Below are positions 20,479-32,609 of a stretch of DNA of 64,000 nt, piece after piece. The notes below the pieces were generated by a model that was given only the letters and a program-made list of their open reading frames with translations, was not told the DNA's origin and searched no databases. A program made the translations under genes and the position numbers. Numbering within the stretch: the stretch's first letter is position 1; each line of letters starts with the position of its first letter. Origin of the DNA: Tribonema minus (lineage: Eukaryota > Sar > Xanthophyceae > Tribonematales > Tribonemataceae); the NCBI GenBank assembly GCA_017506865.1, contig JAFCMP010000016.1, positions 310,001 to 374,000 of the forward strand, given 5' to 3'.

Positions 20479-21945
20479 GTATATACATGAATAATTTCAT
20501 TCATTTTGTGCAGACTGAGTTGAGTGAAGCGCTGCCAGCTACCTGATTTATGCCTGTCAGGCTCAGTAACTTCAGTTTGCTGCTGCGGCTACGGGTCCAT
20601 GGACAATTTTGCAAGCTCAGTTGGCAGTGTGGGGTGGTGATCATCACAACATCAGCCCATATGTCAGTTGTTGGGGCATGTTGTGGAGAGATGACTGCGA
20701 GCATGCACCCAGCCTGTTTACCTTGGCTATGTAAATACAAGCTTGATTCGACCCTACATGCGTGGCGCGAGTGTCTTTCTCACAGCTGTTGTCTCACGTT
20801 CACCAGAAGTATGCAAGGGATGCTTTTTCTCCAAGTTCCAGCATGATGAGTGCCAACCTATGCTGCAGTGCCACTGTATGCAAGCATCGACAACGCAATC
20901 TCTGTCACTGTTGTGATGTTTCATTGTGACGTTGTTTGCAATACTCTGAATGCTGTCAGTGCTCTGTACGCTTCCTGATGGTCCTGGTGGTGTTGTAAAC
21001 GTCTGCTGGCTTCGATGATCTACTGCTTTTGCTTGTAATCTGACTGCATTACGTCATCATGGCAAAAACTTGAAGCGGTGGATTGCAGTAGTAGCTGTAG
21101 TTGGTTCTTAGCCTGAGGCAATGGAAGGATCTACGTTCCTGTTGGGTGCCTCAAGGATGAATGGCTGGGGGGCTGACGATGACTTTGCTGCATCAGTACG
21201 CATATATGGCAGCATGGAAGTACTTGCAGTTTCTGGGCACACCGAGAATGTTCTCCGGGCACGTGCCGGATAAAACGCTTGAAGTTCTATAGACGATGCT
21301 ATGGTCATGAGCGCAACACGTACGCCATGCAAAGACAGCAGCAGCGACGAGCACCAGAGCAGGAGCTCCGATGGCTTCGATGCGCTGGCGGCAGGATAAT
21401 GAGGTCCAGCTTTCCTGTGGCGCCCGGACCCGGAGACCGGCCCGTGGTGGTGGACGAGAGGTAGCCGCACACGCGATGTACTCGCACCATTGATCTGACG
21501 TGTGGGATATCACGGCCGGCAGCACACATTTTCGCCAGCATGCTGCTGCCTGCCTCGTTTTTGCGCTGTGTTGGCGCACCTCACGCCGCGCCGCCATAGT
21601 TCAACTCAACGAGGGGCATGAGAGCCTCTTTTTCGATGCCGTCTCTTTGTGGACCACTTCATGAGACGCTGCCTTTTGCGTGTTCATATCACAATCGTCA
21701 TTATAGAAGCATTATCAAATCTTGCACATCGGTAGCTCCTTTGTTGCAGACTGAAGCAACATTTCCTCCCTCGTCGATCATTGGAATTTGAAGGCTACCT
21801 CTATTGCTCAGAGCACCAGCTGTATACAGCCCTGCCAGTGTAACAAACACATCATTCTTAAGCCCAGCCACCTTCGTCATATCATAATGTGTTCCGCTGA
21901 GCTAATGATACTTTACACCAACCCCTGATTTGTGCCCGGTGACAG
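20479..21945. other. Intergenic stretch between the DUF2306 and IQ-motif genes
   Basis: It should contain the 3' UTR of the first gene and the unresolved 5' end of the second. A 50-codon frame starting at 21121 (MEGSTFLLGASRMNGWGADD) is a possible leader exon, but no donor in the needed phase was found. Nothing else is recognisable. Confidence 0.35.
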
Positions 21946-24900
21946 GGAGCTGAAGCAGCTACTCTACCACCAGAGCCAGATTGGCAGCACCAATTCATGC
22001 GGAACCGGCAGCAGCACAGGAAACCTCAACTGCGACGCAATCAACTGCGGAAGCATTGCTCAGCATCACAGCACACATCACAACAACCGCATAGACTACA
22101 TGCGGCTTCGACGGACTCCAGACCTGCCGTTCGAAGCGTTGCTGCAGCTGGCGCAACAGCAGCGGTTGCTGCAGCAGCAGCGGTCCTTGCGCGTTGCTAG
22201 CTGTACGTCTGAGGTGCGTACTTCAGGAGGACCGAAGTTCAACATAAGTTGCAGACCTGTGCCAACTGACGAGGCGTGTGCATGCAGCATACGACATGCA
22301 CTACACAAGTACTGGAGAGGTTTACATATGCCGTCAAAGCGGATCTGCTCCGCTTTCAACAGTTTGATCACAAACTTGAAGTCGTTGGCACCAGAGCTGG
22401 CGGAGCGCATATGGCATACACACAAAGAGCACAAATGCCGCTCTGTCCAGCAGCACCTGTGCCTCAGAACTTGCGGCGCAGGTTGCTGCATATTTCGCAG
22501 AAGATGTGGACTTTGCTGTAGGGATGGGAGTTTGGGGCCTCCCTTGAGGCTTAAATGAATTCAAGTGTATGATTACATGGCGCTGCCGCAATGCATTCAC
22601 ACTGTGCTGTGTCAATGTGCGTGCTTGCCGTAACACGCAGGTACACCATGACTGTCTTCAAGTTGTGCAAACAGGAATCAAGTAAATCAAGTAAAAGTAG
22701 GTGTACCTTAGTTTCGGAAGCCATCAGTTCACAACCTGCTACTCTCCCCGTCGGACGCTGTTGCCAGCATGGCTACATACTGCTTTGTCTTTCTTACGAC
22801 AGCTTTCATACGGTCATCTGTCCGAGCAACGCACAAGTATAGACAAGACCTTGCAGCTGAACATCACTATTGCCTGCTCTTTGCTTGTCAAAATTGCCCA
22901 GGAAACATGCCATGGCGAATCGGACGGGAATGCTCCAGGCAGCGGTGAAAAGCAACAGCAGCATCAGACACATCAGCAGTGGTGGCGACAGTTAGGCCTC
23001 TCAGAGCTGAGTCAAAGCATCGCAAGTAGGGACATCTACTCATCGCTGAAGCTGCAGCAGCGACAGCGGCAGCAACAACGGCGACAGCACAAACTCGAGC
23101 GCAGTGCTACTGCTGCCACCGCCGCCACCGCCGCTACTGCCAATCTTGCTATGCAGGAGCAGCTGCCAGAGTTTGTGATGCAGTCAGGAGCAGCCGCAGC
23201 TGCACGTCACAGCGAAGCCCTCGACCTCAGTGCTCTGAATGCGAAGCTGCAGAGGCAGCTGGAGCGCCAGAAACGCGCCATGCAACGCGAGCGAGCGCAG
23301 CTGCTGCAGGACACGGCTGGTGCACGTGAGTTCTGGGAAGCGGCGGCGGGCGCGGCGGTGCCTTTGATGAGTCGAGTCAGTGAGTCTGGGTACCCGGACG
23401 CAGCGCCTGCACTGGTGAAGGGGGTCAGTACAGGGAGCAGCGCTTCAAGTGATGGTGGGGATTGGAGTAGGGGCGAGGCGCGTAACGTATTCCAGTGCTG
23501 CCGAGAGGTAACGCTTGTAGAACCTAGCAAGGACAGGGACAGCTGGCGGCAGTGCCTGAGCAGCGAGCTAGCGATGGCGCAGGCAGCAGCGGGGCCACTT
23601 GCGGCTGCAGACGCTGGACCTGGTGCTCTACAACTTGAAGTTCCAGCAGAGGACGCAGCGTCAACAGAGCCAGAGATGGCAATGGCTGCAGACACACCAG
23701 CAGCAGCAGCAGTGATGGCGGCGGCGGCAGCAGCAGCGGCAGCAGCTGCGGCGGCGGCATTTGCACCAGCAACGGCAACTACGGTGCTGACCGGGCCTGA
23801 CTGGCTGACAACTCTGGCGATGGAGGCAGTGGCGGCGACGGCGGCAATACCCGCAACGTGCACAGCTACTAGTATTATGAGCTCGCCCTCTGTTACAGCA
23901 GAGGCTGCAGCCGAAGCATCAACGAGCGCTGCAGTGCTGAGCGCTGCTGTAAATGTGTACAGCGACAGCAATATGCGCCGACTTGAGGGCGGAGTTGAAG
24001 ATATGCAGCGGGTGTGGCGGGGGTTTGTGGGACGCGTGGCAACGCGCATGCTGCTGCGGCGTGCGCTAACAGATATTCTGGCTGACCTAGGCGGCGGGCG
24101 GCTGTGCCGGGTAAGCGGTTTCTGGTTGCACTTGCGTGCATACATGCACCTCAGCTGTGGTTTTCAGCTGGTGATGGGCTGTAGATAGCGCTGTTAGCCA
24201 TGTTGTAAATGCTCGCTAACAATTGGTGAAATGCACCTTAGCAGTTGTTTCAAGCTGGTGATGGGCCGTAGAAAGTGCTGTCAGCCATGTCGTGAGTGCT
24301 TCGAACTTTTGGGGTCAGCGAGGCCTGTGTGGGTGGCTCTTTGAAGGGCAGCTGCATTGAATCCTGTCATCAGCAGGAAAGGTCGAGACAGTTCAGCTGC
24401 TAGCACTCGTCAGGAGGCAGTGAAAATGAGATGTATGCGCGCGATTTCAACTATTCTCAGTCGGAATGCAGATGCTCAGGCTGGACCTGACCAGTCCAGG
24501 AAACATATGCATGGCAGCAGTGTTGTGCCATGCAGTTGTGTGCGCTTGCACCTGTCGGTATGCCGGTGCATCTCTTCTGCTCCGCCAGACTTCGGCTTCA
24601 ACACAGGGGCAGTACGCCCCCCACAGCTGCAAGTACTACGACCACCTCCGAGCAGACTTTCACAGTTGCGCCGTACTAACAGCAGTCATCTCGGTGCATT
24701 TCTATGCACGTGCTCATCACGCAGGTCCCCGAGCTGTCGCACGTAACGCAGCAAGAGCGCGAGGCGCTGCGCCAGGCAGTTGCTCTGGCGACGTGCAGCA
24801 CGCGCCCCCTGCGAGCACTGCCATCTGCAGCAGCGCTCAGAGCGGCAAGCGCGGAGGCAGCGGCAATAGGGCTGGCAAGGAGGCAGCGGGTCCTGCTCAG

Positions 24901-24976
24901 TAGGCAGCAGTGGGCACAGCAGCAGCAGGAGCGGCGGCCGTATTGGGCGGGCTTCGGGCGCTTGCAAAGAGCGTAA
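21946..24976 (+). CDS. Gln/Ala-rich protein with IQ motif and coiled coil (5' end unresolved)
   Basis: Three exons are supported: 21946-22213, 22902-24110 and 24725-24976, phase 0 at both internal junctions, giving about 575 residues plus an unknown N-terminus (the first acceptor implies an upstream phase-2 exon, or the protein starts at the in-frame Met of DYMRLRR). Exon 1 has a Gln-rich helix (LLQLAQQQRLLQQQRS). Exon 2 has QRQRQQQRRQHKLE, a charged coiled-coil-like ALNAKLQRQLERQKRAMQRE, poly-Ala stretches, and an IQ calmodulin-binding motif (MQRVWRGFVGRVATRMLLRR) near its end. Exon 3 contains VTQQEREALRQAV and a Gln/Arg-rich tail ending GFGRLQRA. Such composition suits a cytoskeletal, centrosomal or flagellar scaffold; that role is inference. 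No named family recognised. Confidence 0.6.
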
Positions 24977-26686
24977 TAGAGTTGCTTTTTGCTGCGTCAT
25001 GACGTGGGGACAGAGTCACGTATTTGCACGTTGGAGTGGATGCTGAGCCATGCTGTGCTGCTGCGGGCCAGCAGTGCAGCAGTGCCGAGTGAGCCTGTGA
25101 GCCTGGTGCGCACTTTGCAATCAATCTCTGTACAAGCATTCAAGGCGTGCAACCAGGTGTTGTTGATGCAACGCATCAGTGTCATACAGGTGCCAAAACT
25201 TTTTGTCAAGGAGTTGGCGGTTTCAGATGAAACCGTACAATTGAAGGGAAAACTTCAGGAATGTCGAGGTCAACAAACAAACAACAGCCTCACACACAGA
25301 CCAGGAGCAGCTTGCAACATGGCTGAAGCAGCTGTGGCGGCTACTGACGACGGCACTCAAGGGCAAAAAGCCGTCATTACGGCACAGCCTCTGCACTACG
25401 AGCCTGGCAAAGGGAGAATTCGACAAGACGCAGTCGGATCTGGAGACTGGCCTGTGCTGAGGCCCAAATCCAGGCCTGAGCGGCTGATATTGCCTCTTTA
25501 CCCTGCTAATTTCTGCAGTCCAGGCAAGTGAGATCTCGACAAGGCGACTGCATTCGGCCGTCGGCGTCATGGTCACACAACGATTGCGAGGTTGATGAAA
25601 CGTAGGTGCTCAGGTGCTCATTCAGTACCTGTCACGAGCGCAATCAAAAAGGGAAGGGAAGGAAGGCACGGCATTCAAAGCAGATCACTGCATGTCATGC
25701 TTATTGCTGACTACGTGTACCTGGCTTGAATGATACTTGCGATGAACAGGCTGCGCGCATGAAGCGAACTTTACATTTGGCCTCCTTGTCGCCGTCTTGG
25801 TCATCACCTTGACTGCGACTTGGTTGGGAAAGTCCCTTTTTTTGTGCAGATTTCTTCACAGTTTTGCCTGCAGTACCACAATGCCCGTAAACGGCACCAC
25901 CATACATGACAGCAGCAGAGAAAATACAACACTGTCAACACAGGGGCACTTCTGTACCAAAAGGTTTGCATGCTATCTGGTCAGACTTACTCAATCAGGA
26001 GACCAGTTGCCTCACATGTTACGCCTAGCTGGCGCATACCTTTTCATACAGTCGGTAGTGCCCCTGCCTTGACGATGGGAGGAGTCCGATGAAGCTGGCT
26101 ATGTGGTCGAGAAAGTCTGACCAGCCTGAGGTAGTGCAAGCAATGCCTTTTGGTACCGTTAGAAGTGCCCCTGTCTCAATGGCATCAAGATGCCGCAGCA
26201 TGACCACTGCGCTAGGAGCTCACCATCAGGCACTGCAGATCATTCTCGCCATGCATACAACTACAAATCCAAATTTACTGTTTTCGTTTGGCGATAAAAA
26301 CATGAAGATGGCAAAGGTTTCACGACACAGTTGCACATAGCGCGTCTTGTTGCTGCCCTAGGGTTAAGTCAAGGAATTTGGCATGAGGTCAGGGTTATGG
26401 CACCTCCCTTTGAAATTCTGTCAAGGCTATAGTTCACCCGTTTGTGTCCGTGCGCCGTGATAGATGGAGCAACTCTAGTCACAGTACACACGAAGCTTGC
26501 CTCGTGCGGCCGCACAGACATCTTGACTTCATGTCATTGCTGTTGTTACGTGCCTGCTGATGAGCATGGCCATCAATCGCCACTGCAGCCAGACATCCCC
26601 TCTGCAACACCTACTTCGAAGTACACCAACACTTACTTCGACCCCCTGCAAAAACGTTACCCTGCGTCACTCTGCTCATACCCCAG
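24977..26686. other. Intergenic stretch
   Basis: An open frame of 180 codons at 24989-25531 immediately follows the IQ-motif gene, but shows no domain, no splice support and ordinary non-coding composition, so it is probably 3' UTR and spacer. The first exon of the next gene must lie somewhere here and was not found. Confidence 0.35.
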
Positions 26687-29600
26687 GCCCAGGTGCGGAC
26701 GAAACGGTACGCAACAACGTTCCGCTAGAGCTCAAGAGCCGAGGCGTAACCGACTATGAATGGACCACGTGCATGCAGTCGCTGGAGTCATCAGTGCAGT
26801 CACAGCAGTGTCCCTGCGGTACGTTCGGCTCTTGGAGCTGTCTGGCATTCCTGCTGCCGGTGCCGTGTATTGCCTGGTATGCGCACAAGTACCAGGTGAG
26901 ACACTTGCAGACTGTCATATGACATGTAGATTCCGTAGTAGATTCTGTACAGCAAGCTTCAAGTTAGATGCCATTCATCTGGACTGTTTCGCGCCCTGAG
27001 CAAGAATCTTATAAAAATAGCATACTAAAACGTACCAGGTGAGTACACTTGGCATAGGGTCTCCGCCCCTCAAGCGGAAGTATGTAAAGTACACCTGGCG
27101 GGCGGTGACCGCCATATATGTGTAGCTAGCGCACGTGTTTGGCTGCGTTCACAAGTGTGTGTGAGCACACGCTTGAGGTGAGCACTCAGTAGGCTAGAAC
27201 TGCATATCTTGCCTTTTTCATAGGGTGTTCGCCCCTCAATAGCAGAAGTAAATGAGGTAGACTTGAAATTCATTTATAGTACACCACGTGCCCAACCCAA
27301 CGTACATGCACAATACCAGGTGAGTACACTCAGAGTTCATTGGACAGTACACCACATGTATCTACCCCAAGAATCTGATCGATGCCCCAGGAGTGCGCAA
27401 TGCGTGAGACTGAATGTTGGTCATTTGGTCGTTTCAAGGAAGCGCCACACTCAATGGGCTGATTTAGAGCTCACCCGTGTCTCCAGATCGCTGCAACCTG
27501 GCCAGCTTGCATGGCAATTCGTACAGACTCTGCAAACGCGTCAAACTTGAAGTCAGGGCTTTCACGCGGGCCTATATGTGGTTATGAAGTGAGCTTTGCG
27601 CCTCAGTGCGTTCTGACCGTGATCCGTCACCGCCAGTCGTGACGACAGACAGTATGAGTGCGGAAGTGTGATGCCCGTGGCATTATTATGCGTCAAAGTC
27701 ACGTATACAGAAGCTGCAAGCCTGTCACATGTCCCGATGTTCAGCGACTAAGGCCCCAAACCATAGCATGAGCAGTGTTGTTGTACTCTACCATACACCA
27801 AGAGTTATTGTATCATGCTTCACCTTTGTTAGGCTCTTGCAGTTGGGGTCGGTGCGACGAATGCAGCACCACTTCAATTTTCATTGTTGCATGCGCAATC
27901 AGCGCCATTGCATGCACTCATGCAAGCAAACTGTGGTTGATCAGCGCATACGTATATACCATGAGCTTGTCAGACGTTGCAGCGTCACGGAATCATATAC
28001 ACGTCAGATGCCAGTTTGCGTGTCCCCACTTACGACGGGTATAGATTGGCGGTGTTGCTCTCTCGGTGGCCGCTGCATAGCCTTGTTTCTGCTCGAGCTA
28101 CAAATGCTCCCAAGATGTATACCACAGCGTAGACGCTATGGTGCACACTTTTCATTGTACATGAGCAAAACACCTGTACAAAGCACCAATCACATACACT
28201 ATCCGGAATGCCGCACTGCAGTATGTGCGCTGCGGCTTTGCCGTCCGCTTTCAGACTCCTGCTGAGCATGCGCACATTGAATCCTATCACTGTTCACCAA
28301 AACTAGTGCTCTGTATCAGACGCGCTCTGTATTAGACGCAAGGACAAACCAAGCACCGAGTGGTTAAAGGGTGATGCCACTTACCTGGCACTTCTGTTGA
28401 AGTTGCAGCCTGCACCAGTTCAAGAAGCTGATTTGTGATTGTAGTTGGAAGTGTGCTGTTGAGACTTTGTCCCCCACGAAGCCCCCCTGCAAACATGTAC
28501 TTCGAAGTATGCACCAATGTACATGTCTAGTCACCGGTGCTGCATGCGCCCGCAGTAAAGTGCGTAAATGACATCACTTGTCAGGCAATGCACTTTGGCA
28601 TTTTGACGGGAATCCATAAACTTCATGGGTACGATCATTAAAGGAAAGTGCGATTGTAAATAAGTATTGAGACACTTACTACGTAGCAACTGGTACGGTG
28701 GCTACTGATAGCGAGCTTGACATCAATCATCTACGTTCCCTTGCACCCGAAGCAAGAATTCTATACAAGTGCAGCAATGATATGCTTTGATCAGGGTACC
28801 GAACACATGCTCCTACCGCCTGCCTACTTTAGGGTCCTGAAGAGTCCGGGAATAGTGCGAACATCATGAACTTGAAAGCACGGTTTTTGACATCTAAATA
28901 ATCTGTACCTATGCTTGCACTGCAGGGTGCTATGGAAAGCTGGTTGGCACGGCTCAACACAGAGGTACTGGAGCCCAAGGGTATGTATGCCTCTACGCAG
29001 ACGACCGTTTACACCCAAAACAAGCATCACGAAGAGGTACGTTGCAATGGCAATGTGCCAGTTTCTATAATGTCAATGCCAGACATTTTTGGGAGATTTG
29101 CGACAAGGCACGTCCTGTACAGCGCGGTCACAAACGCGTGTGAGCGTGTGCACATGCTCGATGATGTGAGCACAAGAATTGCATATCTTGCATTGTTCAC
29201 AGGGTGTCTGCCCCTCAACCAGAAGTAAATAAAGTACAGCTCTGGCAGTATACCTACTATGGTGTAAGTTTGAAGTCATGCAGCTGGGCTTCTTGCGCTT
29301 TAAGCAATAGCAATAATACTTCAAAACTGGCCAAAGTACAAGTACAGCTCATGACTACGCAAAAGCGCGCCAACCCCTTCAACTTGAAGTTTTGATGTGG
29401 CGTCATCCGACAAGGTAGCGCTCAACTGAGGCAGTGCTTATATCGTCTCTCACTTGGAGGCTCCCACTCGGTAGCCAGCATATTTCCAGATATCATTGCC
29501 GAGCAGCATCGAGGTTGACAAGTCTGACGCCATGCAACATCTATAGTGTCAATAGCGCGCTGCTGTTCTGCTGCACGTTCAGAATTGCTGTGAGCAAGGT

Positions 29601-30910
29601 ACCTACATGAGTGATGACAATGGACCTCACGATCGCATAGTTCAAGAGCATTCTTGGCTGAGGGGTAGACTCAAAAGCGATCTCGAGAAAACCCAGATTT
29701 AAACCCAGTTGAAAAAAACCGACGTGACTTGGGCACAGCTCGTTGAGTTTTGCTGAGCAGGCACCACATGTACTTTTATTAAACCTTTACATGTACTTTG
29801 TAGACTGCCGCTTGATGGCGGAAACCCCTGGGCTTTATCTACCACGTTGTGTACACTAATGCTCCTATGAGGCTTGTGTACTCTTTCCCCGCTGGATATC
29901 TCAAGCATACGCAAACACTCACAAAGCTATCTACAGATGAAATTCAGACATGTACTACATAGTACATGTCTGTTCACGGTTAGGACCATTTTGGCAGAGA
30001 CACGGGAGGCCTCAAAGTGGGTCTGGTCGTGTCGAGGCAGTAGCTAAGGCACTCTGGTGCAGCATGATAGCCGGGACCAATCAGGGTTTGGGTGGGGTTT
30101 GTCGGAGTTGGGTCGGACTCTTCGTAGCAAACAGCATTGATATCCTTAGCACCAGTGCCTGGTGCCCAGTGATCACCTACAGGCGTGATTCAGCATGGTC
30201 CTCAGTTTTGGGCGCTGTCAAAGGCGACCCAGGCCTGCATAAATCTTTTCCAAGACGGGACAAGTGTGCCTCGCGGCTGGGCAACCCTCAGTAGGGTTTG
30301 GTTGTCGGGTGGTGGTGGTAGTGTGAAGAGGAAGAAGCCTGTTTGCGTTTGAGTCTCTCTTCGGAGAAGGAGTCACTGTGTTGCATTGGGTGCACATCCA
30401 ATGACAGGGCTTTTCGCGCCCCTAGCGAAGCTAAATATATAAAAGGACATGAGTGCACTGATAGTAAATGAGGTGGTGAGTCATCACAGCATGGCAGGTG
30501 CCTTGGCTTGCAGGCTTGTGTCGCAACAGTCAGCAAAGCGCGCTTGCCAAGTATCAATGTAATGCAGCGCTTGCACACTTACAGTGTCAGTGTTGTCTGC
30601 ATGTCCCCACGCAAAATATATGAAATGCATGCATCCATTTATACTTGCACGTGGAAATGCTGGCCATCGCTGTACGCATTTGAGGTTCTGAAGCCTTCCG
30701 GCATGTGCTCTGGCGCAGGTGTCCTGGCTGGCAATCGGCATGACCAGCGAAGAAGTGCAGGCCCTGAAATGGGAGCCTCACATCTGGAGCTGGGACCCGG
30801 GGTACCCCTGGTGCAAAAGCTGCGGATGCCCTGAGACCAACGGCCACGTGCCCATGGGCTTGTGCTGCGCGCGCACGCTGGGCTGCGTGGGGCGTCACCG
30901 CATTGTTTGA
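26687..30910 (+). CDS. Golgin A7/ERF4-like protein, three exons found, first exon missing
   Basis: Exons 26687-26895, 28926-29036 and 30719-30910 join in phase 0; the first acceptor implies a phase-1 intron and an undetected leading exon. The core resembles the Golgin A7/ERF4 domain: NNVPLELKSRGVTDYEW with the P-x-EL-x-xR core, then a Cys-rich hydrophobic stretch (CPCGTFGSWSCLAFLLPVPC), AWYAHKYQ, and GAMESWLARLNTEVLEPKGM leading to STQ, in the order of the family. In fungi and animals this domain is the partner subunit of a DHHC palmitoyltransferase that acylates Ras-like proteins at ER/Golgi membranes. The C-terminal exon adds WLAIGMT, then WEPHIWSWDPGYPW and a Cys cluster (CKSCGC, CC, C) that could bind zinc; this extension is unusual. 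Donor copies of the first exon follow it. Confidence 0.55.
26902..27025 (+). repeat. Family R1 dispersed element, copy 3
   Basis: GAGACACTTGCAGACTGTCA, ACATGTAGATTCCGTA, CATCTGGACTGTTTCGCGCC and GAGCAAGAATCTTATAAAAA match the 1078 element in order. It begins within a few bases of the exon end at 26895, inside the intron. Confidence 0.55.
27028..27325 (+). repeat. Donor-side exon-end copies and part of a 150-bp dispersed repeat
   Basis: ACGTACCAG|GTGAGTACAC (27031) and CAATACCAG|GTGAGTACAC (27311) copy the true exon end AAGTACCAG|GTGAGACAC at 26895. Between them, 27110-27255 resembles 29090-29235: both carry a GTGTGTGAGCACAC-like block, GCATATCTTGC, an AGGGTGTxxGCCCCTCAA block and AGAAGTAAAT. 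Confidence 0.55.
29090..29235 (+). repeat. Second copy of the 150-bp repeat in the next intron
   Basis: It is related to 27110-27255 (ACAGGGTGTCTGCCCCTCAA, AGAAGTAAATAAAGTACA). The two copies lie in successive introns of the ERF4-like gene, each starting shortly after a donor. Confidence 0.5.
30185..30445 (+). repeat. Dispersed repeat family R2, copy 2
   Basis: This is the inverted relative of 12788-13068. It ends with GGGCTTTTCGCGCCCCTAGC and ATATAAAAGG, the same terminal hairpin plus A/T tail as family R1. It lies within the last intron of the ERF4-like gene. Confidence 0.65.
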
Positions 30911-32609
30911 ACTTCAAGTTGAAGTCAACATCACCGCCTTTGTGTGACTTCAAGTTGAAGTCATCGTCGTGATGAATCACCACATCTTGGTGAGGCCACC
31001 ATGAATTCAGTGTGGATTTCAGGCGCAGTTTAGTCGCAGAACTGAGTTGTTGTTGACTCAGGAAGGCATGCGTGCAGATTGATTTCACGTTGAGTGTTCT
31101 GTACTCACTGTTGGCAAGAGCGCTCTCACAGTACCTACCGTACAGCGCAGTTGTCAAGGCATGCAGCGCGCCGCGGCCATGACAGGCTTCAGAGCTGCAG
31201 CATCACGATGGTCGTCAGGAGTTCGATACTGATATCATATGCCACCAGCGTTTCTGGCAGCGTTGACAACACAAACCGGTGGTTGTTGTCATTAGGTTTG
31301 GTCGAGCACGATGGTTACAAGGGCGTCTGAGTGCTAGGGCAATACATCATAATGTTACTAAAATTTTCTCTCGACCCAGGTGTGTGTATGCTCAGGCTGC
31401 CTGCCTTGCATCAACATGCAATCCTGAGACACCATACAAAGTGTAGGCCAGCAGGTTTAGCCTAGGCCACTGATTGTTGCGCAGTTGCGAAGCATGTGCA
31501 TCAATACATTGTTGACATTAAAAACGATTTTCAATATCACGGGAGACCACACTGTTGGCTTCCGTCATTTGGTGTACACACTGTTTGAGATCTTTCAACA
31601 CGCACAGACCACGTCAACGTGCGCGAGCTTTGAGCGATCTCAGCGATGCCCTCACGGTGTCACTGGGCGGCCTAACATGTTGACCGCTATGTTTTCATAG
31701 GCATCCTGCTTTTAAATGCAGACCCTGTGGGCAGGGGCTGCGCTGTGGGTCGTAGATTTGCAATAGGTCACACGACGGGTAGGCTGTCTGCGGCTTTCTT
31801 GTACCGCATCGGCAAATGCGTGTAGTTGAAGACTCCACTCGCAAGCCTCAGTCCGCTATACGTCACGGTGTGCGAGTTGCCACCAACAAAGTGAGCGTAC
31901 CGTCAAGGCCTCGACACAACTGCCGTTGCGGTCATGGTCCAGCACTGTATTGATCCAATCGAGAAAACTGTCTACCAGGCAGCAGCAGTGAGGACCACGC
32001 ACAGCAAACAGCACCTTGCACGAGAAGCAACACCAAGGAGCAGAGTGCAGGTCTCACCTCCCTAGTGTCCTCGTCAGGCCCTGTGGGGGAGGTTTCGGAG
32101 TAGCTGACGCCGGCGGTGCAGGCGCGACGAAGACGAGCACGAGGGCTGTCATGATGTCAGCGTTGCCCTAAGTTCGCTTGTGTCAGCTCTGGGTGTTCGT
32201 GAAAACTTGTTTGGATCGGAACTTTTAGAAAAAGGCGCCAAGGAGATTTCAAAGATTCAACTTCTGTGAAGTTGGCGTGAGAAGAGTGTGGACGTGTGGC
32301 TGCAAAGTGACTGTGCATCAGTATATCAGAACACTCGCGAGCATGGCACTCGCCTTCTGGTTGATTGCATACCGGCCACCTTGCCTGGGCACTATCTTAG
32401 AAGCGGGGGTTCCGTCTACAGGTAGCGGAGGTCGCGGGTTCAATTCCCACCTAGACACCGAAATGTTTACAAAAGTTCAAGAACTCTACTTCAAACAACA
32501 GACAGAGAGCGTTCTTGGATCTCGGAACATTGGTGAAAACTGCACTGCTGGCTCACTCAAACACCACGCTACCCAGCACATTCAACACCAACACACAACA
32601 CCAGCAAAC
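30911..32609. other. Intergenic stretch with two perfect-type palindromes
   Basis: Immediately after the stop, ACTTCAAGTTGAAGT occurs twice, 35 bp apart (about 30912 and 30949). The rest has no supported gene. A short minus-strand frame at 32060-32153 (MTALVLVFVAPAPPASA) ends at a GTGAG donor but is too short to call. Confidence 0.4.

Noticed and set aside
23207..24145. 312-codon minus-strand frame opposite the IQ-motif gene, rich in Ala/Ser/Val
   Set aside because: The plus strand has the IQ motif, coiled-coil composition and in-phase splice sites; the antisense frame mirrors GCA/GCT repeats.
24989..25531. 180-codon plus-strand frame after the IQ-motif gene
   Set aside because: No domain, no upstream leader and composition like flanking DNA; treated as 3' UTR or spacer.
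32060..32153. Short minus-strand leader-like frame (MTALVLVFVAPAPPASA) ending at a GTGAG donor
   Set aside because: Only about 32 codons, weak signal peptide, and no downstream exon could be joined to it.
32427..32460. GGGTTCAATTCCC resembles a tRNA B box followed by a possible 3' acceptor end
   Set aside because: No 7-bp acceptor-stem partner or A box at the right distance upstream, and the T stem has a mismatch; at most a tRNA-derived fragment.
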